Source: Prochlorococcus sp. AG-355-B23 (GTDB lineage Bacteria > Cyanobacteriota > Cyanobacteriia > PCC-6307 > Cyanobiaceae). Taken from it: a stretch of 58,808 bases of DNA. The DNA is taken from positions 1 through 58,808 of the forward strand of contig QCDJ01000008.1 of assembly GCA_003280935.1 (NCBI GenBank), given 5' to 3'. Each line of letters begins with the position of its first letter. Position 1 is the first letter of the stretch. Positions 19,450-29,415 of the stretch are shown in pieces. Below the pieces are notes generated by a model. That model worked only from the letters and a program-made list of their open reading frames with translations. It was not told the origin of the DNA and made no database searches. The position numbers were made by a program, and so were the translations under genes.

Positions 19450-21527
19450 TGAAAAGCCACGCTGATGTTTTTATTAATAGAGAATTAAGTTGGATTGAAT
19501 TCAATAAAAGAGTACTCCTAACTGGTATGGAAAAGGAGTACAAAATTCTAGATAAAGTGAAATTTTTTTCAATTTTTAGTAATAATCTTGATGAGTTTTT
19601 TATGGTAAGAGTAGCTTCATTAAAGGCTCAAGTTGAAGCAGAAATTACGAAAAAAAGTATTGACGGACTTACCCCTAAAGAGCAATTAAAAAAAATCAAT
19701 AATGAAATAAAAAAGTTAACTATTCTACAAGAAAACTATGTAAATAATGAATTAAAAAATGAATTAAAAGAAGAAGGTGTAATTTTAAAAAAATATAAAG
19801 ACCTAAGTGAAAATCAAAGAGATTGGTGTAATAACTTCTTTACAACATCTATTTTCCCTTTATTAACTCCATTAGTTGTTGATCCGGCACACCCATTTCC
19901 TTTTATAAGTAATTTAAGTCTAAATTTAGCAGCTTTAATAAAGGATGAGGAGAATTCTAAAAATCAGTTTGTCAGAGTAAAAATACCAACAAAAAATATA
20001 CCCCGATTTATACGAATTCCCAATGAAATTACTCAACTTAGTGATGAAAGTTCTCACTATTTCGTAAGTGTTGAAGATTTAATTGGGAATAATATAAATA
20101 CTTTATTTAACGGAATGGAATGTATAAATTACTCTTTTTTTAGAGTGACAAGAGATGCAGATTTAGAATTAAAAGAACTTGAAGCTGATGATCTACTTTT
20201 AGCTGTTGAACAAAGTTTACAAAAAAGAAGATTAGGTGGAGACGTAGTTAGATTAGAAGTGGAGTCAGGTATGCCAGAAAATATTCTAAAGTTACTTATT
20301 GAAAGTATCTCAATACAGAAAGAATATATATACTTTTGCAAAAGTTTATTAGGCCTAGACGATTTAAATCAGCTTACAAAAATTGATAGAGATGATTTAA
20401 AAGAAAATCTACTAATTGGAAAAACTCACCCAGAATTAAAACATTTAGATTTGCCTTTTAACAAAAACCTTAATTCTATTTTCAAGATACTTAGAAAAAA
20501 AAATATTCTGCTTCATCATCCCTATGACTTATTTAAAACTTCAGTTGAAGAATTTATAAACAGAGCAGCTGATGATCCACTTGTAAAGGCGATAAAAATT
20601 ACTTTATATCGAGTTTCCAAGGATTCTCCTATCATCGCAGCTTTAATGAGAGCTGCAGAAAATGGTAAAGAAGTAATGACTCTTGTTGAACTAAAAGCAA
20701 GATTTGATGAAGACAATAATATTCAATGGGCAAAACAACTGGAACAAGCTGGAATTCATGTTGTCTATGGAATTATAGGATTTAAAACACATACAAAAAT
20801 AGCTTTAATAGTTAGAACAGAAAAAGGACGATTAAGAAATTATTTTCATATTGGAACTGGAAATTATAACTCTAACACTTCAAAGTTTTATACAGATTTA
20901 GGATTACTCTCAACAGATCCTGAAATAGCATCCGATTTACTTGAGTTATTTAATTACTTGTCTGGATTTTCTAAACAAAAAAGTTATCAAAAATTATTAG
21001 TTTCTCCATCATCGATGAGAAAGAAGTTTATATTTCTCATAAAGAGAGAAATTAAGAATGCAGAAGAAGGTAAAAAGGCTGAAATAATTGCAAAAATGAA
21101 TTCCTTAGTAGACCCAGAAATAATTAAGCTTCTTTATTTAGCTTCTGACTCAGGTGTGAAAATTAGTCTCATCATACGAGGAATTTGTTGCTTATATCCC
21201 CAAAGAAAAAATTTAAGTGAAAATATTAAAGTTAAAAGCATCATTGGCCATTTTCTTGAACATTCAAGAATTTTTTGGTTTTGTAATAACGGTGATAATG
21301 AGGTTTTTATTGGGAGTGCAGATTGGATGAGGAGAAATCTTGATAGAAGAATAGAAGCTGTTACTCCTATAGAAGATTACGAATTGAAATCTAAAATATA
21401 CTCGCTCTTGCAAACCTACATTAAAGATGATTACTTTTCTTGGATAATGAAGGAGGATGGTTCTTATGCGAAATATAAATTAGATTCATCGGATAATCGT
21501 TCCCAAGTTGACCTCATAGAAAAATAA
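19449..21527 (+). CDS. ppk: Polyphosphate kinase 1
   Basis: The 692-residue protein synthesises polyphosphate from ATP. Conserved PPK1 features are INRELSWIEFNKRVL at the N-terminus, DEFFMVRVASLKAQVE, PLLTPLVVDPAHPFPF, and the phosphorylated histidine in NYFHIGTGNYN (His467). A second conserved His segment occurs as IIGHFLEHSRIFWF near residue 600. It starts on the last base of the MFS gene stop codon. Phosphate storage suits a phosphate-poor ocean. The family length (about 690) is matched. Confidence 0.96.
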   Translation: MKSHADVFINRELSWIEFNKRVLLTGMEKEYKILDKVKFFSIFSNNLDEFFMVRVASLKAQVEAEITKKSIDGLTPKEQLKKINNEIKKLTILQENYVNNELKNELKEEGVILKKYKDLSENQRDWCNNFFTTSIFPLLTPLVVDPAHPFPFISNLSLNLAALIKDEENSKNQFVRVKIPTKNIPRFIRIPNEITQLSDESSHYFVSVEDLIGNNINTLFNGMECINYSFFRVTRDADLELKELEADDLLLAVEQSLQKRRLGGDVVRLEVESGMPENILKLLIESISIQKEYIYFCKSLLGLDDLNQLTKIDRDDLKENLLIGKTHPELKHLDLPFNKNLNSIFKILRKKNILLHHPYDLFKTSVEEFINRAADDPLVKAIKITLYRVSKDSPIIAALMRAAENGKEVMTLVELKARFDEDNNIQWAKQLEQAGIHVVYGIIGFKTHTKIALIVRTEKGRLRNYFHIGTGNYNSNTSKFYTDLGLLSTDPEIASDLLELFNYLSGFSKQKSYQKLLVSPSSMRKKFIFLIKREIKNAEEGKKAEIIAKMNSLVDPEIIKLLYLASDSGVKISLIIRGICCLYPQRKNLSENIKVKSIIGHFLEHSRIFWFCNNGDNEVFIGSADWMRRNLDRRIEAVTPIEDYELKSKIYSLLQTYIKDDYFSWIMKEDGSYAKYKLDSSDNRSQVDLIEK

Positions 21528-21721
21528 AATTAATATTGATTTTTACAACATTTAAAAAAATATTTAATATTTTAAATTTTTTTTAATTTTTATAAAATCA
21601 TCTCATATCAAGGGATTTCAAGAAATAAACATAAAATGAAAATTTTTTGTCTTTAAAATTTCAACGTAAAAGTAGTTTTTATTTCAATTTCAGTGCTAGC
21701 TTTTTAAAAAATCCATTATTT

Positions 21722-21727
21722 AGGAGG
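21722..21727 (+). promoter_or_regulatory. Canonical Shine-Dalgarno for the sigma factor gene
   Basis: AGGAGG lies 8 nt before the ATG at 21736 and 5 nt before an in-frame GTG at 21733. The spacing favours the ATG. Such complete Shine-Dalgarno sequences are rare in this window. The 205-bp upstream spacer (21528-21732) is extremely AT-rich and shows no other feature I can support. Confidence 0.6.
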
Positions 21728-21735
21728 CCAGGGTG

Positions 21736-22755
21736 ATGGGGATCCCTCTGGAATCTGCGAAAAGCTCTTCAGATAATAATTTTGACGAGCCAAGATTACC
21801 AAACACTGCGGGCAAGACTCGCAAATCGAAATCCAGTCTTACGGCAAAACAAAGCCAAAAAAAATCTGGCAGACTTGCTTCAGATTCTATTGGCTATTAC
21901 TTAAGTAGCATTGGAAGAGTACCTCTTTTGACTCCAGCAGAGGAAATAGAGTTAGCTCATCATGTTCAGAACATGAAAAAGTTGCTGCAAATTCCTGAAA
22001 CTGATAGAACTCAACGAAATCTTTATCAAATTAAGATTGGCAAAAGAGCCAGAGATAGAATGATGGCAGCTAATCTAAGACTAGTTGTTTCCGTCGCAAA
22101 AAAATACCAGAACCAAGGGCTTGAATTATTGGACCTTGTCCAGGAAGGTGCGATTGGCCTTGAAAGAGCAGTAGATAAATTTGACCCTGCTATGGGATAT
22201 AAATTCTCAACTTATGCTTACTGGTGGATTAGGCAAGGAATGACAAGGGCTATTGACAATAGTGCAAGAACAATCCGTTTGCCTATTCACATAAGTGAGA
22301 AACTATCCAAAATGAGAAGAGTTTCTAGAGAATTGTCACATAAATTTGGTAGACAACCTACCAGATTAGAAATGGCAACTGAAATGGGAATTGATCAAAA
22401 AGATTTAGAAGATTTAATTTCGCAAAGTGCTCCTTGCGCTTCCCTAGATGCTCACGCAAGAGGCGAAGAAGATAGAAGTACTCTTGGTGAACTCATACCT
22501 GATCCAAACTGTGAAGAGCCCATGGAAGGTATGGATAGAACTATTCAAAAAGAGCATTTAGGAACTTGGCTTTCTCAATTAAATGAAAGAGAACAGAAAA
22601 TAATGAAGCTTAGATTTGGCTTAGATGGTGAAGAACCATTAACACTCGCAGAAATAGGAAGACAAATTAACGTTTCACGGGAAAGAGTAAGGCAACTGGA
22701 AGCTAAAGCAATATTAAAACTTAGAGTAATGACAACTCATCAAAAAGCAGCTTAA
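21736..22755 (+). CDS. RNA polymerase sigma factor, group 2 (RpoD/SigA-like)
   Basis: The 339-residue sigma-70 family protein has region 1.2 (DSIGYYLSSIGRVPLLTPAEE, residues about 48-68), region 2 (LRLVVSVAKKYQNQGLELLDLVQEG, then KFSTYAYWWIRQ near 155), region 3 and a region 4 helix-turn-helix (LTLAEIGRQINVSRERVRQLE). It lacks the long acidic region 1.1 of the principal sigma factor and has only a short Ser/Lys-rich N-terminus. This is the pattern of cyanobacterial group 2 sigma factors, which respond to light, circadian or nutrient cues. The exact Sig letter cannot be assigned. Confidence 0.92.
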   Translation: MGIPLESAKSSSDNNFDEPRLPNTAGKTRKSKSSLTAKQSQKKSGRLASDSIGYYLSSIGRVPLLTPAEEIELAHHVQNMKKLLQIPETDRTQRNLYQIKIGKRARDRMMAANLRLVVSVAKKYQNQGLELLDLVQEGAIGLERAVDKFDPAMGYKFSTYAYWWIRQGMTRAIDNSARTIRLPIHISEKLSKMRRVSRELSHKFGRQPTRLEMATEMGIDQKDLEDLISQSAPCASLDAHARGEEDRSTLGELIPDPNCEEPMEGMDRTIQKEHLGTWLSQLNEREQKIMKLRFGLDGEEPLTLAEIGRQINVSRERVRQLEAKAILKLRVMTTHQKAA

Positions 22756-22760
22756 TCAAA

Positions 22761-23402
22761 TTGATAAAATTTACTATAATTTTATTATATTTATTTTCAA
22801 TTTTTTTAATAGCAATAGTTTTTAAAAAATATAATGAAGATAGCAGAGAAATCGTCAGAAAAATAATACATATTGGAATAGGGCCTTTAATACCAATTGC
22901 TCAATTTTTAAAAATTAATCAAAACTCTGCTCTAATTTTTACAGGAATTGTCTCAATAATGGTTTTCATCAACTACACCTATAAATTGTTTCCAACAATT
23001 GAAGATATTGAGAGAAAGAGTTATGGAACATTATTTTATTGTCTAAGTTTATTTATTTTGATTTATCTTTTCTGGGATAAAGATCCATATGCATTAATTA
23101 GTGGATTTTTTATAATGACCTTTGGAGATGGATTAGCTGGGTTAATAGGAAAAAGCTTTAATTCAAAGAGTTGGATTTTTTTTAAACAAAAAAAATCTTT
23201 ATTTGGAACTATGACAATGTTTTTAACAAGTTTAATAGTAGTTTGCTCAATAGGATATGCCCAGCAAAATAGTTTAAATTTAAATTATTTTACAATAGCT
23301 TTTTTTGCGACTTTGCTCGAACAATTCAGTGTTTTAGGAATAGATAATTTCATTGTTCCAATTTCTTCAGCATTATTTTTTAATTTTTTTATAACTAGCT
23401 AA
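22761..23402 (+). CDS. Phytol/dolichol kinase-like membrane protein (VTE5/SEC59 family)
   Basis: The 213-residue protein has about six hydrophobic segments. REIVRKIIHIGIG near residue 30, FGDGLAGLIGKSF near residue 122 and KKSLFGTMTMF near residue 144 are the CTP-dependent kinase motifs of the phytol-kinase/dolichol-kinase family. In cyanobacteria such a protein phosphorylates phytol released from chlorophyll for tocopherol or chlorophyll re-use. The start is TTG at 22761, 5 bp after the sigma factor stop; no in-frame ATG lies before the conserved region. The 3' end overlaps the convergent DAHP synthase gene by 8 bp. Confidence 0.8.
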   Translation: MIKFTIILLYLFSIFLIAIVFKKYNEDSREIVRKIIHIGIGPLIPIAQFLKINQNSALIFTGIVSIMVFINYTYKLFPTIEDIERKSYGTLFYCLSLFILIYLFWDKDPYALISGFFIMTFGDGLAGLIGKSFNSKSWIFFKQKKSLFGTMTMFLTSLIVVCSIGYAQQNSLNLNYFTIAFFATLLEQFSVLGIDNFIVPISSALFFNFFITS

Positions 23403-24462
23403 GTGAATTATATAAAATAGCAAGTAATTCTTTTGTTGTTTCTATATCTATACATGCATCTGTAATGCTTCTACCAAACTGGAGATCTTCTTTTTTTACA
23501 AGTTTTTGATTTCCTTCCTTCAAATGACTTTCAAGCATAACTCCTAAAATTTTTTTTTCATCATTTCTTATTTGAGAAGCTATATTTTTCAGTACTTCTG
23601 ACTGTTTTCGGAAATCTTTATTGGAATTTCCATGACTACAATCAATCATCACTTTATGGGGAAGATTATATTGCTTCAATTCAGAAGAAATTCTTTTAAC
23701 ATGTTCACTTTCAAAATTTGGCCCTTTTGAACCACCTCTTAAAACTATATGTCCATCTGGATTACCTGTTGTATTAACAATAGAAGCCATACCATTTTCA
23801 TTAACACCTAAGAAATGATGAGATTTTGAAGCAGAGTGCATTGCATTTATTGCAGTAGTAAAAGAACCATCTGTTCCATTTTTAAAACCTATAGGCATTG
23901 ATAATCCTGATGCCATTTCTCGATGAGTCTGACTTTCAGTAGTCCGCGCACCTATGGCTGTCCAACTTATTAAATCGGCTATATATTGAGGAACAATGGG
24001 ATCTAGCAATTCTGTAGCAGAGGGTATTCCACGAGTTGCTAAATATGAAAGCAAACTTCTTGCCCTTCTTAAACCAGTATTAATATCATAAGAATTATCT
24101 AGATGAGGGTCATTTATCAATCCTTTCCAACCAATGGTTGTTCTTGGTTTCTCAAAATATACTCTCATGATTATTTCTAATTTATCTTTATAAATTTCTC
24201 GAAAGTTTTGAATATATTTTGAATATTCTTTTGCCGCCTCTAGATCATGAATTGAACATGGACCCACAATGACTAAAAGCTTCTGATCATTATGATGCAA
24301 AATATTTTGTATCGATCTTCTTGTTTTAGATACGGTATTAGCAGATGCGTGATCTAAAGGTATATCATTATGTAATCTGCTTGGAGGTATTAATGGACGT
24401 GTCTCAACAACATGTAGATCTGATGTCTTTTCTAAAGCAGAATTATTTGATGATGTCGTCAT
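23395..24462 (-). CDS. aroG: 3-deoxy-7-phosphoheptulonate (DAHP) synthase, class I
   Basis: The 355-residue enzyme condenses phosphoenolpyruvate with erythrose 4-phosphate, the first shikimate step. Signatures are LLVIVGPCSIHD near residue 62, MRVYFEKPRTTIGWKGLINDP near 100 (broken across two strands), WTAIGARTTESQTHREMASG near 168 and MIDCSHGNSNK near 270. The size and PRTTIGWKG motif fit the type I-alpha (E. coli AroF/G/H) enzymes, typically feedback-inhibited by aromatic amino acids; which one inhibits it is not visible. The last step-related gene aroE lies about 9 kb away. Confidence 0.94.
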   Translation of the reverse strand: MTTSSNNSALEKTSDLHVVETRPLIPPSRLHNDIPLDHASANTVSKTRRSIQNILHHNDQKLLVIVGPCSIHDLEAAKEYSKYIQNFREIYKDKLEIIMRVYFEKPRTTIGWKGLINDPHLDNSYDINTGLRRARSLLSYLATRGIPSATELLDPIVPQYIADLISWTAIGARTTESQTHREMASGLSMPIGFKNGTDGSFTTAINAMHSASKSHHFLGVNENGMASIVNTTGNPDGHIVLRGGSKGPNFESEHVKRISSELKQYNLPHKVMIDCSHGNSNKDFRKQSEVLKNIASQIRNDEKKILGVMLESHLKEGNQKLVKKEDLQFGRSITDACIDIETTKELLAILYNSLS

Positions 24463-24559
24463 TGATTAATTAAGAAGTTTGAATATTTAAAAAAGCATTT
24501 ATGAATACTCTCCTTTTCAATATTAAAAATAACAATAGATTAGGCATTAAACCTTACTA

Positions 24560-27133
24560 ATGAAGAATTTGGAAACATTGCTAAAAGATTATGCAGATCA
24601 TGTAGCTGAAAGAGCTGCCAAAGGTATACCTCCTTTACCATTAAATGCTGAACAAACAAATTGTATTACAAAATTATTAGAACAAGATAGTACTTACGAT
24701 TCATCTTATTTACTTGATTTACTAATAAATAGAGTACCCCCAGGAGTTGATGAGGCTGCTTACGTAAAAGCAAGCTGGCTTACGGCTATTGTTAATTCCG
24801 AAAAATATTGCAAATCAATTAATCCCGAAAAAGCAATTCAAATACTAGGAACAATGATAGGCGGATACAATGTAAATTCCTTAGTAGAAATACTTAAAGG
24901 AGAAAATAGTTTTCTCGCAAAAAAAGCGGCAGAAGTTTTAAAAAATATTATTCTTGTTTACGACTCGGCTAATGAAATATATGAATTATCTCAAAATAAT
25001 ATTTATGCAAAAGAAGTTGTAAACAGTTGGGCAAATGCAGAATGGTTCAAAAATAAAAAAGTTCTGGAGAAAGAGATTACTTGTTTAGTATTTAAAGTTG
25101 ACGGTGAGACAAACACAGACGACTTATCTCCAGCTGTACATGCAACAACACGCCCAGATATTCCAATGCATGCATTAGCTATGTTGGAATTTAAAAAACC
25201 TGATGGACTAAAGATTCTTGATAATTTTAAAAAACAAAATTTACCAATTGCTTATGTTGGAGATATTGTTGGAACAGGGAGTTCCAGAAAATCTGCTATT
25301 AATTCACTCATTTGGCATATAGGAGAAGATATCGCTTTTGTTCCCAACAAAAAAACAGGTGGAATAATAATTGGCAGCAAAATAGCCCCAATTTTCTTCA
25401 ATACTGCACAAGATTCAGGAGCTTTACCTATAGAAGCTGACGTATCTCAAATGAAAACAGGAGATGTTATTAAAATATATCCCTATAAAGGCATTATTAA
25501 AAAAATTGAAAAAGATTCAAATACTGAAGAATTAATAAGCAAATTCGAGTTGTATCCATCAACTCTTACTGATGAAATTCGAGCTGGCGGAAGAATTAAT
25601 CTTATGATTGGAAGATCTCTTACGGACAAAATTAGAAACAAATTAAATTATCAACCAAGTGAAATATTTACTAGACCACAAAATCCAACCGAAAGTAGTG
25701 CCGGATTTACTCAAGCTCAAAAAATAGTAGGCAAAGCATGCGGTTTAGATGGAGTTAGGCCAGGAATGACCTGTGAGCCAATTATGACCACAGTTGGTAG
25801 TCAAGATACTACTGGGCCAATGACTAGAGATGAATTAAAAGAACTAGCTTGTTTAGGATTTACTGCTGATTTAGTGATGCAAAGTTTTTGTCATACAGCT
25901 GCGTATCCTAAACCAGTAGATCTAGTTACCCATAAAGAATTACCTGATTTTATATCTCAAAGAGGTGGAGTAGCTCTTAAACCTGGAGACGGCATAATTC
26001 ATAGCTGGCTTAATAGAATGCTTCTCCCAGATACTGTTGGCACAGGTGGAGATAGTCATACTAGATTTCCTCTTGGCATTTCATTTCCTGGAGGCTCGGG
26101 CATTGTTGCATTTGCCGCTGCAATAGGATCAATGCCATTAAATATGCCGGAATCTGTGCTGGTTAAATTTAAGGGAGAATTATTACCAGGAATTACTCTT
26201 AGAGATTTAGTTAATGCAATCCCTCTCTTCGCAATTAAAAAAGGACTATTAACTGTTGAAAAAGAAAATAAGAAAAATATATTCAACGGGAAAATTATGG
26301 AAATTGAGGGATTACCAAACCTAAAACTTGAACAAGCTTTTGAACTTACTGATGCCACTGCAGAACGCTCATGCGCTGGTAGCACAATACTTTTATCCCA
26401 AGAAACTGTTCAAGAATATTTAAAAAGCAATATTTGCCTGCTAGAAAAAATGATCGAGAGCAATTATGAAGATGCAAAATCGATTTCAAGAAGAATAAAT
26501 GATATGAAAAATTGGTTAAAAAAACCATCATTAATTCAACCAGATTCAAACGCTCAGTATGAAGAAATCATTGAAATTGATTTAGCAAAAGTAACACAAC
26601 CTATAGTTGCTTGCCCTAATGATCCAGATAATGTAAAAGAAATTACTGATGTTGCAAATACAAACATTGACGAGGTTTTTATAGGTTCTTGCATGACAAA
26701 TATTGGTCATTACAGGGCAGCTGCAAAAGTTCTTGAAGGAGTACAAAATTTAAAAGCTAAATTATGGATTTGTCCACCAACGAAGATGGATGAAGAAACT
26801 CTAAAAGCTGAAGGCTACTATAAGATATTTGAAGATTGTGGTGCAAGATTAGAGTTGCCAGGCTGTTCTTTATGTATGGGAAATCAAGCTAGAGTTGATG
26901 AGGGTTCTGTAGTATTTTCTACCAGTACAAGAAATTTTGACAATAGACTTGGCAAGAATGCGCAAGTATTTTTAGGGAGTGCAGAATTGGCAGCAGTTTG
27001 TGCACTGCTTGGAAAAATACCTGAAATAGAAGAATATCAGGATATTACTAAAAATAAAATTAATCCATATTCAGATGAACTTTATCGCTATCTTCAATTT
27101 GATGAAATACAAGATTTCAGCTTGACAAAGTAA
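24560..27133 (+). CDS. acnB: Bifunctional aconitate hydratase 2 / 2-methylisocitrate dehydratase
   Basis: The 857-residue protein is the AcnB-type aconitase that isomerises citrate and isocitrate. The N-terminal HEAT-like helical domain (residues about 1-160) and the swivel domain (about 170-380, with GDIVGTGSSRKSA) precede the catalytic domains, as in AcnB. [4Fe-4S] cysteines are seen in FIGSCMTNIGH and LPGCSLCMGNQ near residues 710-775. DTVGTGGDSHTRFPLGISFPGG near 495 holds active-site residues. It is divergent from the DAHP synthase gene with a 97-bp spacer. Confidence 0.96.
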   Translation: MKNLETLLKDYADHVAERAAKGIPPLPLNAEQTNCITKLLEQDSTYDSSYLLDLLINRVPPGVDEAAYVKASWLTAIVNSEKYCKSINPEKAIQILGTMIGGYNVNSLVEILKGENSFLAKKAAEVLKNIILVYDSANEIYELSQNNIYAKEVVNSWANAEWFKNKKVLEKEITCLVFKVDGETNTDDLSPAVHATTRPDIPMHALAMLEFKKPDGLKILDNFKKQNLPIAYVGDIVGTGSSRKSAINSLIWHIGEDIAFVPNKKTGGIIIGSKIAPIFFNTAQDSGALPIEADVSQMKTGDVIKIYPYKGIIKKIEKDSNTEELISKFELYPSTLTDEIRAGGRINLMIGRSLTDKIRNKLNYQPSEIFTRPQNPTESSAGFTQAQKIVGKACGLDGVRPGMTCEPIMTTVGSQDTTGPMTRDELKELACLGFTADLVMQSFCHTAAYPKPVDLVTHKELPDFISQRGGVALKPGDGIIHSWLNRMLLPDTVGTGGDSHTRFPLGISFPGGSGIVAFAAAIGSMPLNMPESVLVKFKGELLPGITLRDLVNAIPLFAIKKGLLTVEKENKKNIFNGKIMEIEGLPNLKLEQAFELTDATAERSCAGSTILLSQETVQEYLKSNICLLEKMIESNYEDAKSISRRINDMKNWLKKPSLIQPDSNAQYEEIIEIDLAKVTQPIVACPNDPDNVKEITDVANTNIDEVFIGSCMTNIGHYRAAAKVLEGVQNLKAKLWICPPTKMDEETLKAEGYYKIFEDCGARLELPGCSLCMGNQARVDEGSVVFSTSTRNFDNRLGKNAQVFLGSAELAAVCALLGKIPEIEEYQDITKNKINPYSDELYRYLQFDEIQDFSLTK

Positions 27134-27142
27134 CCATGGACC

Positions 27143-28501
27143 ATGCCAAACTTTATAAAAGATAATATTCAAAAAACAAGTAATAATTCTTCTCGTAGCA
27201 TCAAAAAATTATTAAAACAAAGATCTCTAGTCGTTGCATTTTCGCTCTTATTAACAGGTTTAGGAGCCTCAATTACAAGCATATCTTTTAAAACTGGAAT
27301 CTATTTCATTAATAATTGGAGATTAGCATTATTAGACCAATTGCCATCTATTGCGGTCTTACCTATTTTTGGAGCTCTAGGAGGAGCTATTGCAGGATAT
27401 TTGATCAAAAATATAGCACCTGCTGCAAAAGGTTCAGGAGTGAGTCAAATCATGGGTTTTTTAAGACATAAAAAAGTTCCAATGAATTTAAAAGTAGGAT
27501 TAGTAAAGCTAATATCAGGAATTATTGCTATTGGTAGTGGATTCCCTTTGGGTCCAGAAGGTCCATCCGTTCAAATGGGAGGATCAGTAGCTTGGCAAAT
27601 GGCCAAGTGGCTCAAAGCTCCTACAGCTTTTAGAAGAGTAATAGTAGCAGCAGGGGGTGGTGCTGGAATAGCTGCAGTATTTAGCGCTCCATTAGGAGGG
27701 TTTGTGTATGCAATAGAAGAGTTATTAAACTCTGCTAGACCAGTAATTTTGCTATTAGTAGTAATTACAACTTTTATTGCAGATTCATCTGCTGATATTA
27801 TTCAAGCCTTAGGTTTAGATCCTAAAGCAGGAGGCTTTGATTTTAACCTTGGATTTTTGATTCAAAAAGAATATGACCCATCAGTTTTTTTCTTACCTAT
27901 AGATTTTATTTACTTAGTTTTACTAGGAATAATTATTGGAATATTTGCAGAATTGTACAGCAGATATGTTTTGTTGATGCAAAATCTTGGGAAAAAGTGG
28001 TATAAAAATAAATTTGTTTTAAAAATGAGTATCTGTGGACTTATTTTAGGAAGCATCTACTCATGTTTACCCAGTACATTTCATAATTTAGATGAATTAC
28101 AGAAAATAATAGCTGAACAAAATATAAGTATTGGAATTGCTCTGCTAGCAGTTTTAGTATTATTTATCACGACAGGTTTAGCTGCAGCATCTGGAGCCCC
28201 TGGAGGATTGTTCTATCCAATGCTTACTTTAGGAGGGTCAATCGGACTAATAATGGGAAGCTGGGTGGAAATTGCGACAGGACATGCACCAAGTACATAC
28301 ATTTTTGCAGGAATGGGAGCTTTCGTAGCAGGATGTTCGCGAACACCAATTACAGCGATGTTTTTAGCTTTCGCATTAACAAAAAATTTATTAATAATGA
28401 AACCTGTGTTAATCAGCTGTATTTCCAGTTTCTTGATAGCAAGAGCTTTTAATGAAGAATCAATTTATGAAAGACAAATACAAATCGAATTAGAAGACTA
28501 A
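27143..28501 (+). CDS. ClC-family chloride/proton antiporter
   Basis: The 452-residue polytopic protein has the ClC filter motifs GSGVSQIM near residue 98, GSGFPLGPEGPSVQ near 132-145 (gating Glu in the PEGP loop) and GAPGGLFYPML near 353. The internal proton glutamate is conserved in FSAPLGGFVYAIEELL, and a C-terminal Tyr occurs in ESIYERQ. Retention of both glutamates suggests Cl-/H+ exchange rather than a passive channel. It has no CBS domains. It follows acnB by 9 bp and stops 10 bp from the convergent purU stop. Confidence 0.9.
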   Translation: MPNFIKDNIQKTSNNSSRSIKKLLKQRSLVVAFSLLLTGLGASITSISFKTGIYFINNWRLALLDQLPSIAVLPIFGALGGAIAGYLIKNIAPAAKGSGVSQIMGFLRHKKVPMNLKVGLVKLISGIIAIGSGFPLGPEGPSVQMGGSVAWQMAKWLKAPTAFRRVIVAAGGGAGIAAVFSAPLGGFVYAIEELLNSARPVILLLVVITTFIADSSADIIQALGLDPKAGGFDFNLGFLIQKEYDPSVFFLPIDFIYLVLLGIIIGIFAELYSRYVLLMQNLGKKWYKNKFVLKMSICGLILGSIYSCLPSTFHNLDELQKIIAEQNISIGIALLAVLVLFITTGLAAASGAPGGLFYPMLTLGGSIGLIMGSWVEIATGHAPSTYIFAGMGAFVAGCSRTPITAMFLAFALTKNLLIMKPVLISCISSFLIARAFNEESIYERQIQIELED

Positions 28502-28511
28502 AAAACTATCT

Positions 28512-29366
28512 TCAATCAAAAACAGCAGTTTTGCTATTATAAACAAATACTTGATGATTCAGATGTAATCTAACTGCTCTTGCTAAAGCTATTCTTTCAA
28601 TATCTCTTCCTTTTCTAATCAAATCATCAACTTCATCCCTATGACTGACATTGACTGTACATTGCTCAATTATCGGGCCTTCATCAAGATCTTCAGTAAC
28701 ATAGTGAGCAGTAGCACCGATTAATTTAACACCTCTCTTCCAAGCTCGATGATAAGGTTGCCCGCCCTTAAATGCAGGTAAGAAAGAATGATGAATATTT
28801 ATTATTGAAGAAAACTTTTTTAAAAAAGAGTCACTCAAAATTTGCATATATTTAGCTAATACAACAAGATCAATTTCATATTCTTTTATTAAATGTAAAA
28901 ATTGATCTTCAACAATAGATTTATCAGTTTTAAAGGTATCAAAATGGACAAATTTTGCATTAAAGTCATTCGCAATATTTTCAAGATCAGAATGATTTGA
29001 AATTATTAACGGAACTTTCATTTTGAGTTCTCCATTTCTTACTCGCCAAAGTAAATCAATCAAACAATGATTTTGTTTACTTACGAAAATAGCAACATTT
29101 GGAATTTCATCAGAATAATTTACGTTAAATTTTCCGTTTACTTCATCTGCAATTTTTTCAAATTCTTTATAAATTTCATCTCTATTTAAAAAGGCATTGT
29201 TACTATTCCATTCAATTCGACTGAGAAACAAACCGGCATCTTGATCTGTATGATGATCAGAATGTTTTATGTTGCCACCATAATTTGAAATCCAACTTGT
29301 AAGTAAACTTACAAGGCCAGGACGATCGGGACAAACAATTTTGAATATAATTGAAGGATGTTCCAA
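28512..29366 (-). CDS. purU: Formyltetrahydrofolate deformylase
   Basis: The 284-residue enzyme hydrolyses 10-formyl-tetrahydrofolate to formate and tetrahydrofolate. An N-terminal ACT domain (residues about 5-85, beginning FKIVCPDRPGLVSLLTSWI) is followed by a formyltransferase fold. That fold carries the catalytic INIHHSFLPAFKGGQPYHRA near residue 190 and GATAHYVTEDLDEGPIIEQ near 217. The start is TTG at 29366; there is no in-frame ATG before the ACT domain. In E. coli PurU balances one-carbon pools, which may link it here to gcvT and the purine genes. Confidence 0.94.
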   Translation of the reverse strand: MEHPSIIFKIVCPDRPGLVSLLTSWISNYGGNIKHSDHHTDQDAGLFLSRIEWNSNNAFLNRDEIYKEFEKIADEVNGKFNVNYSDEIPNVAIFVSKQNHCLIDLLWRVRNGELKMKVPLIISNHSDLENIANDFNAKFVHFDTFKTDKSIVEDQFLHLIKEYEIDLVVLAKYMQILSDSFLKKFSSIINIHHSFLPAFKGGQPYHRAWKRGVKLIGATAHYVTEDLDEGPIIEQCTVNVSHRDEVDDLIRKGRDIERIALARAVRLHLNHQVFVYNSKTAVFD

Positions 29367-29415
29367 AAAATCTTTAACTATTTAAGTCAAATAAGCAAGT
29401 ATATCTAATATATCA

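Noticed and set aside
21528..21732. Possible leader peptide or small RNA in the AT-rich spacer before the sigma factor
   Set aside because: Only a six-codon ATG frame (MKIFCL) exists and no conserved RNA motif was recognisable by eye.
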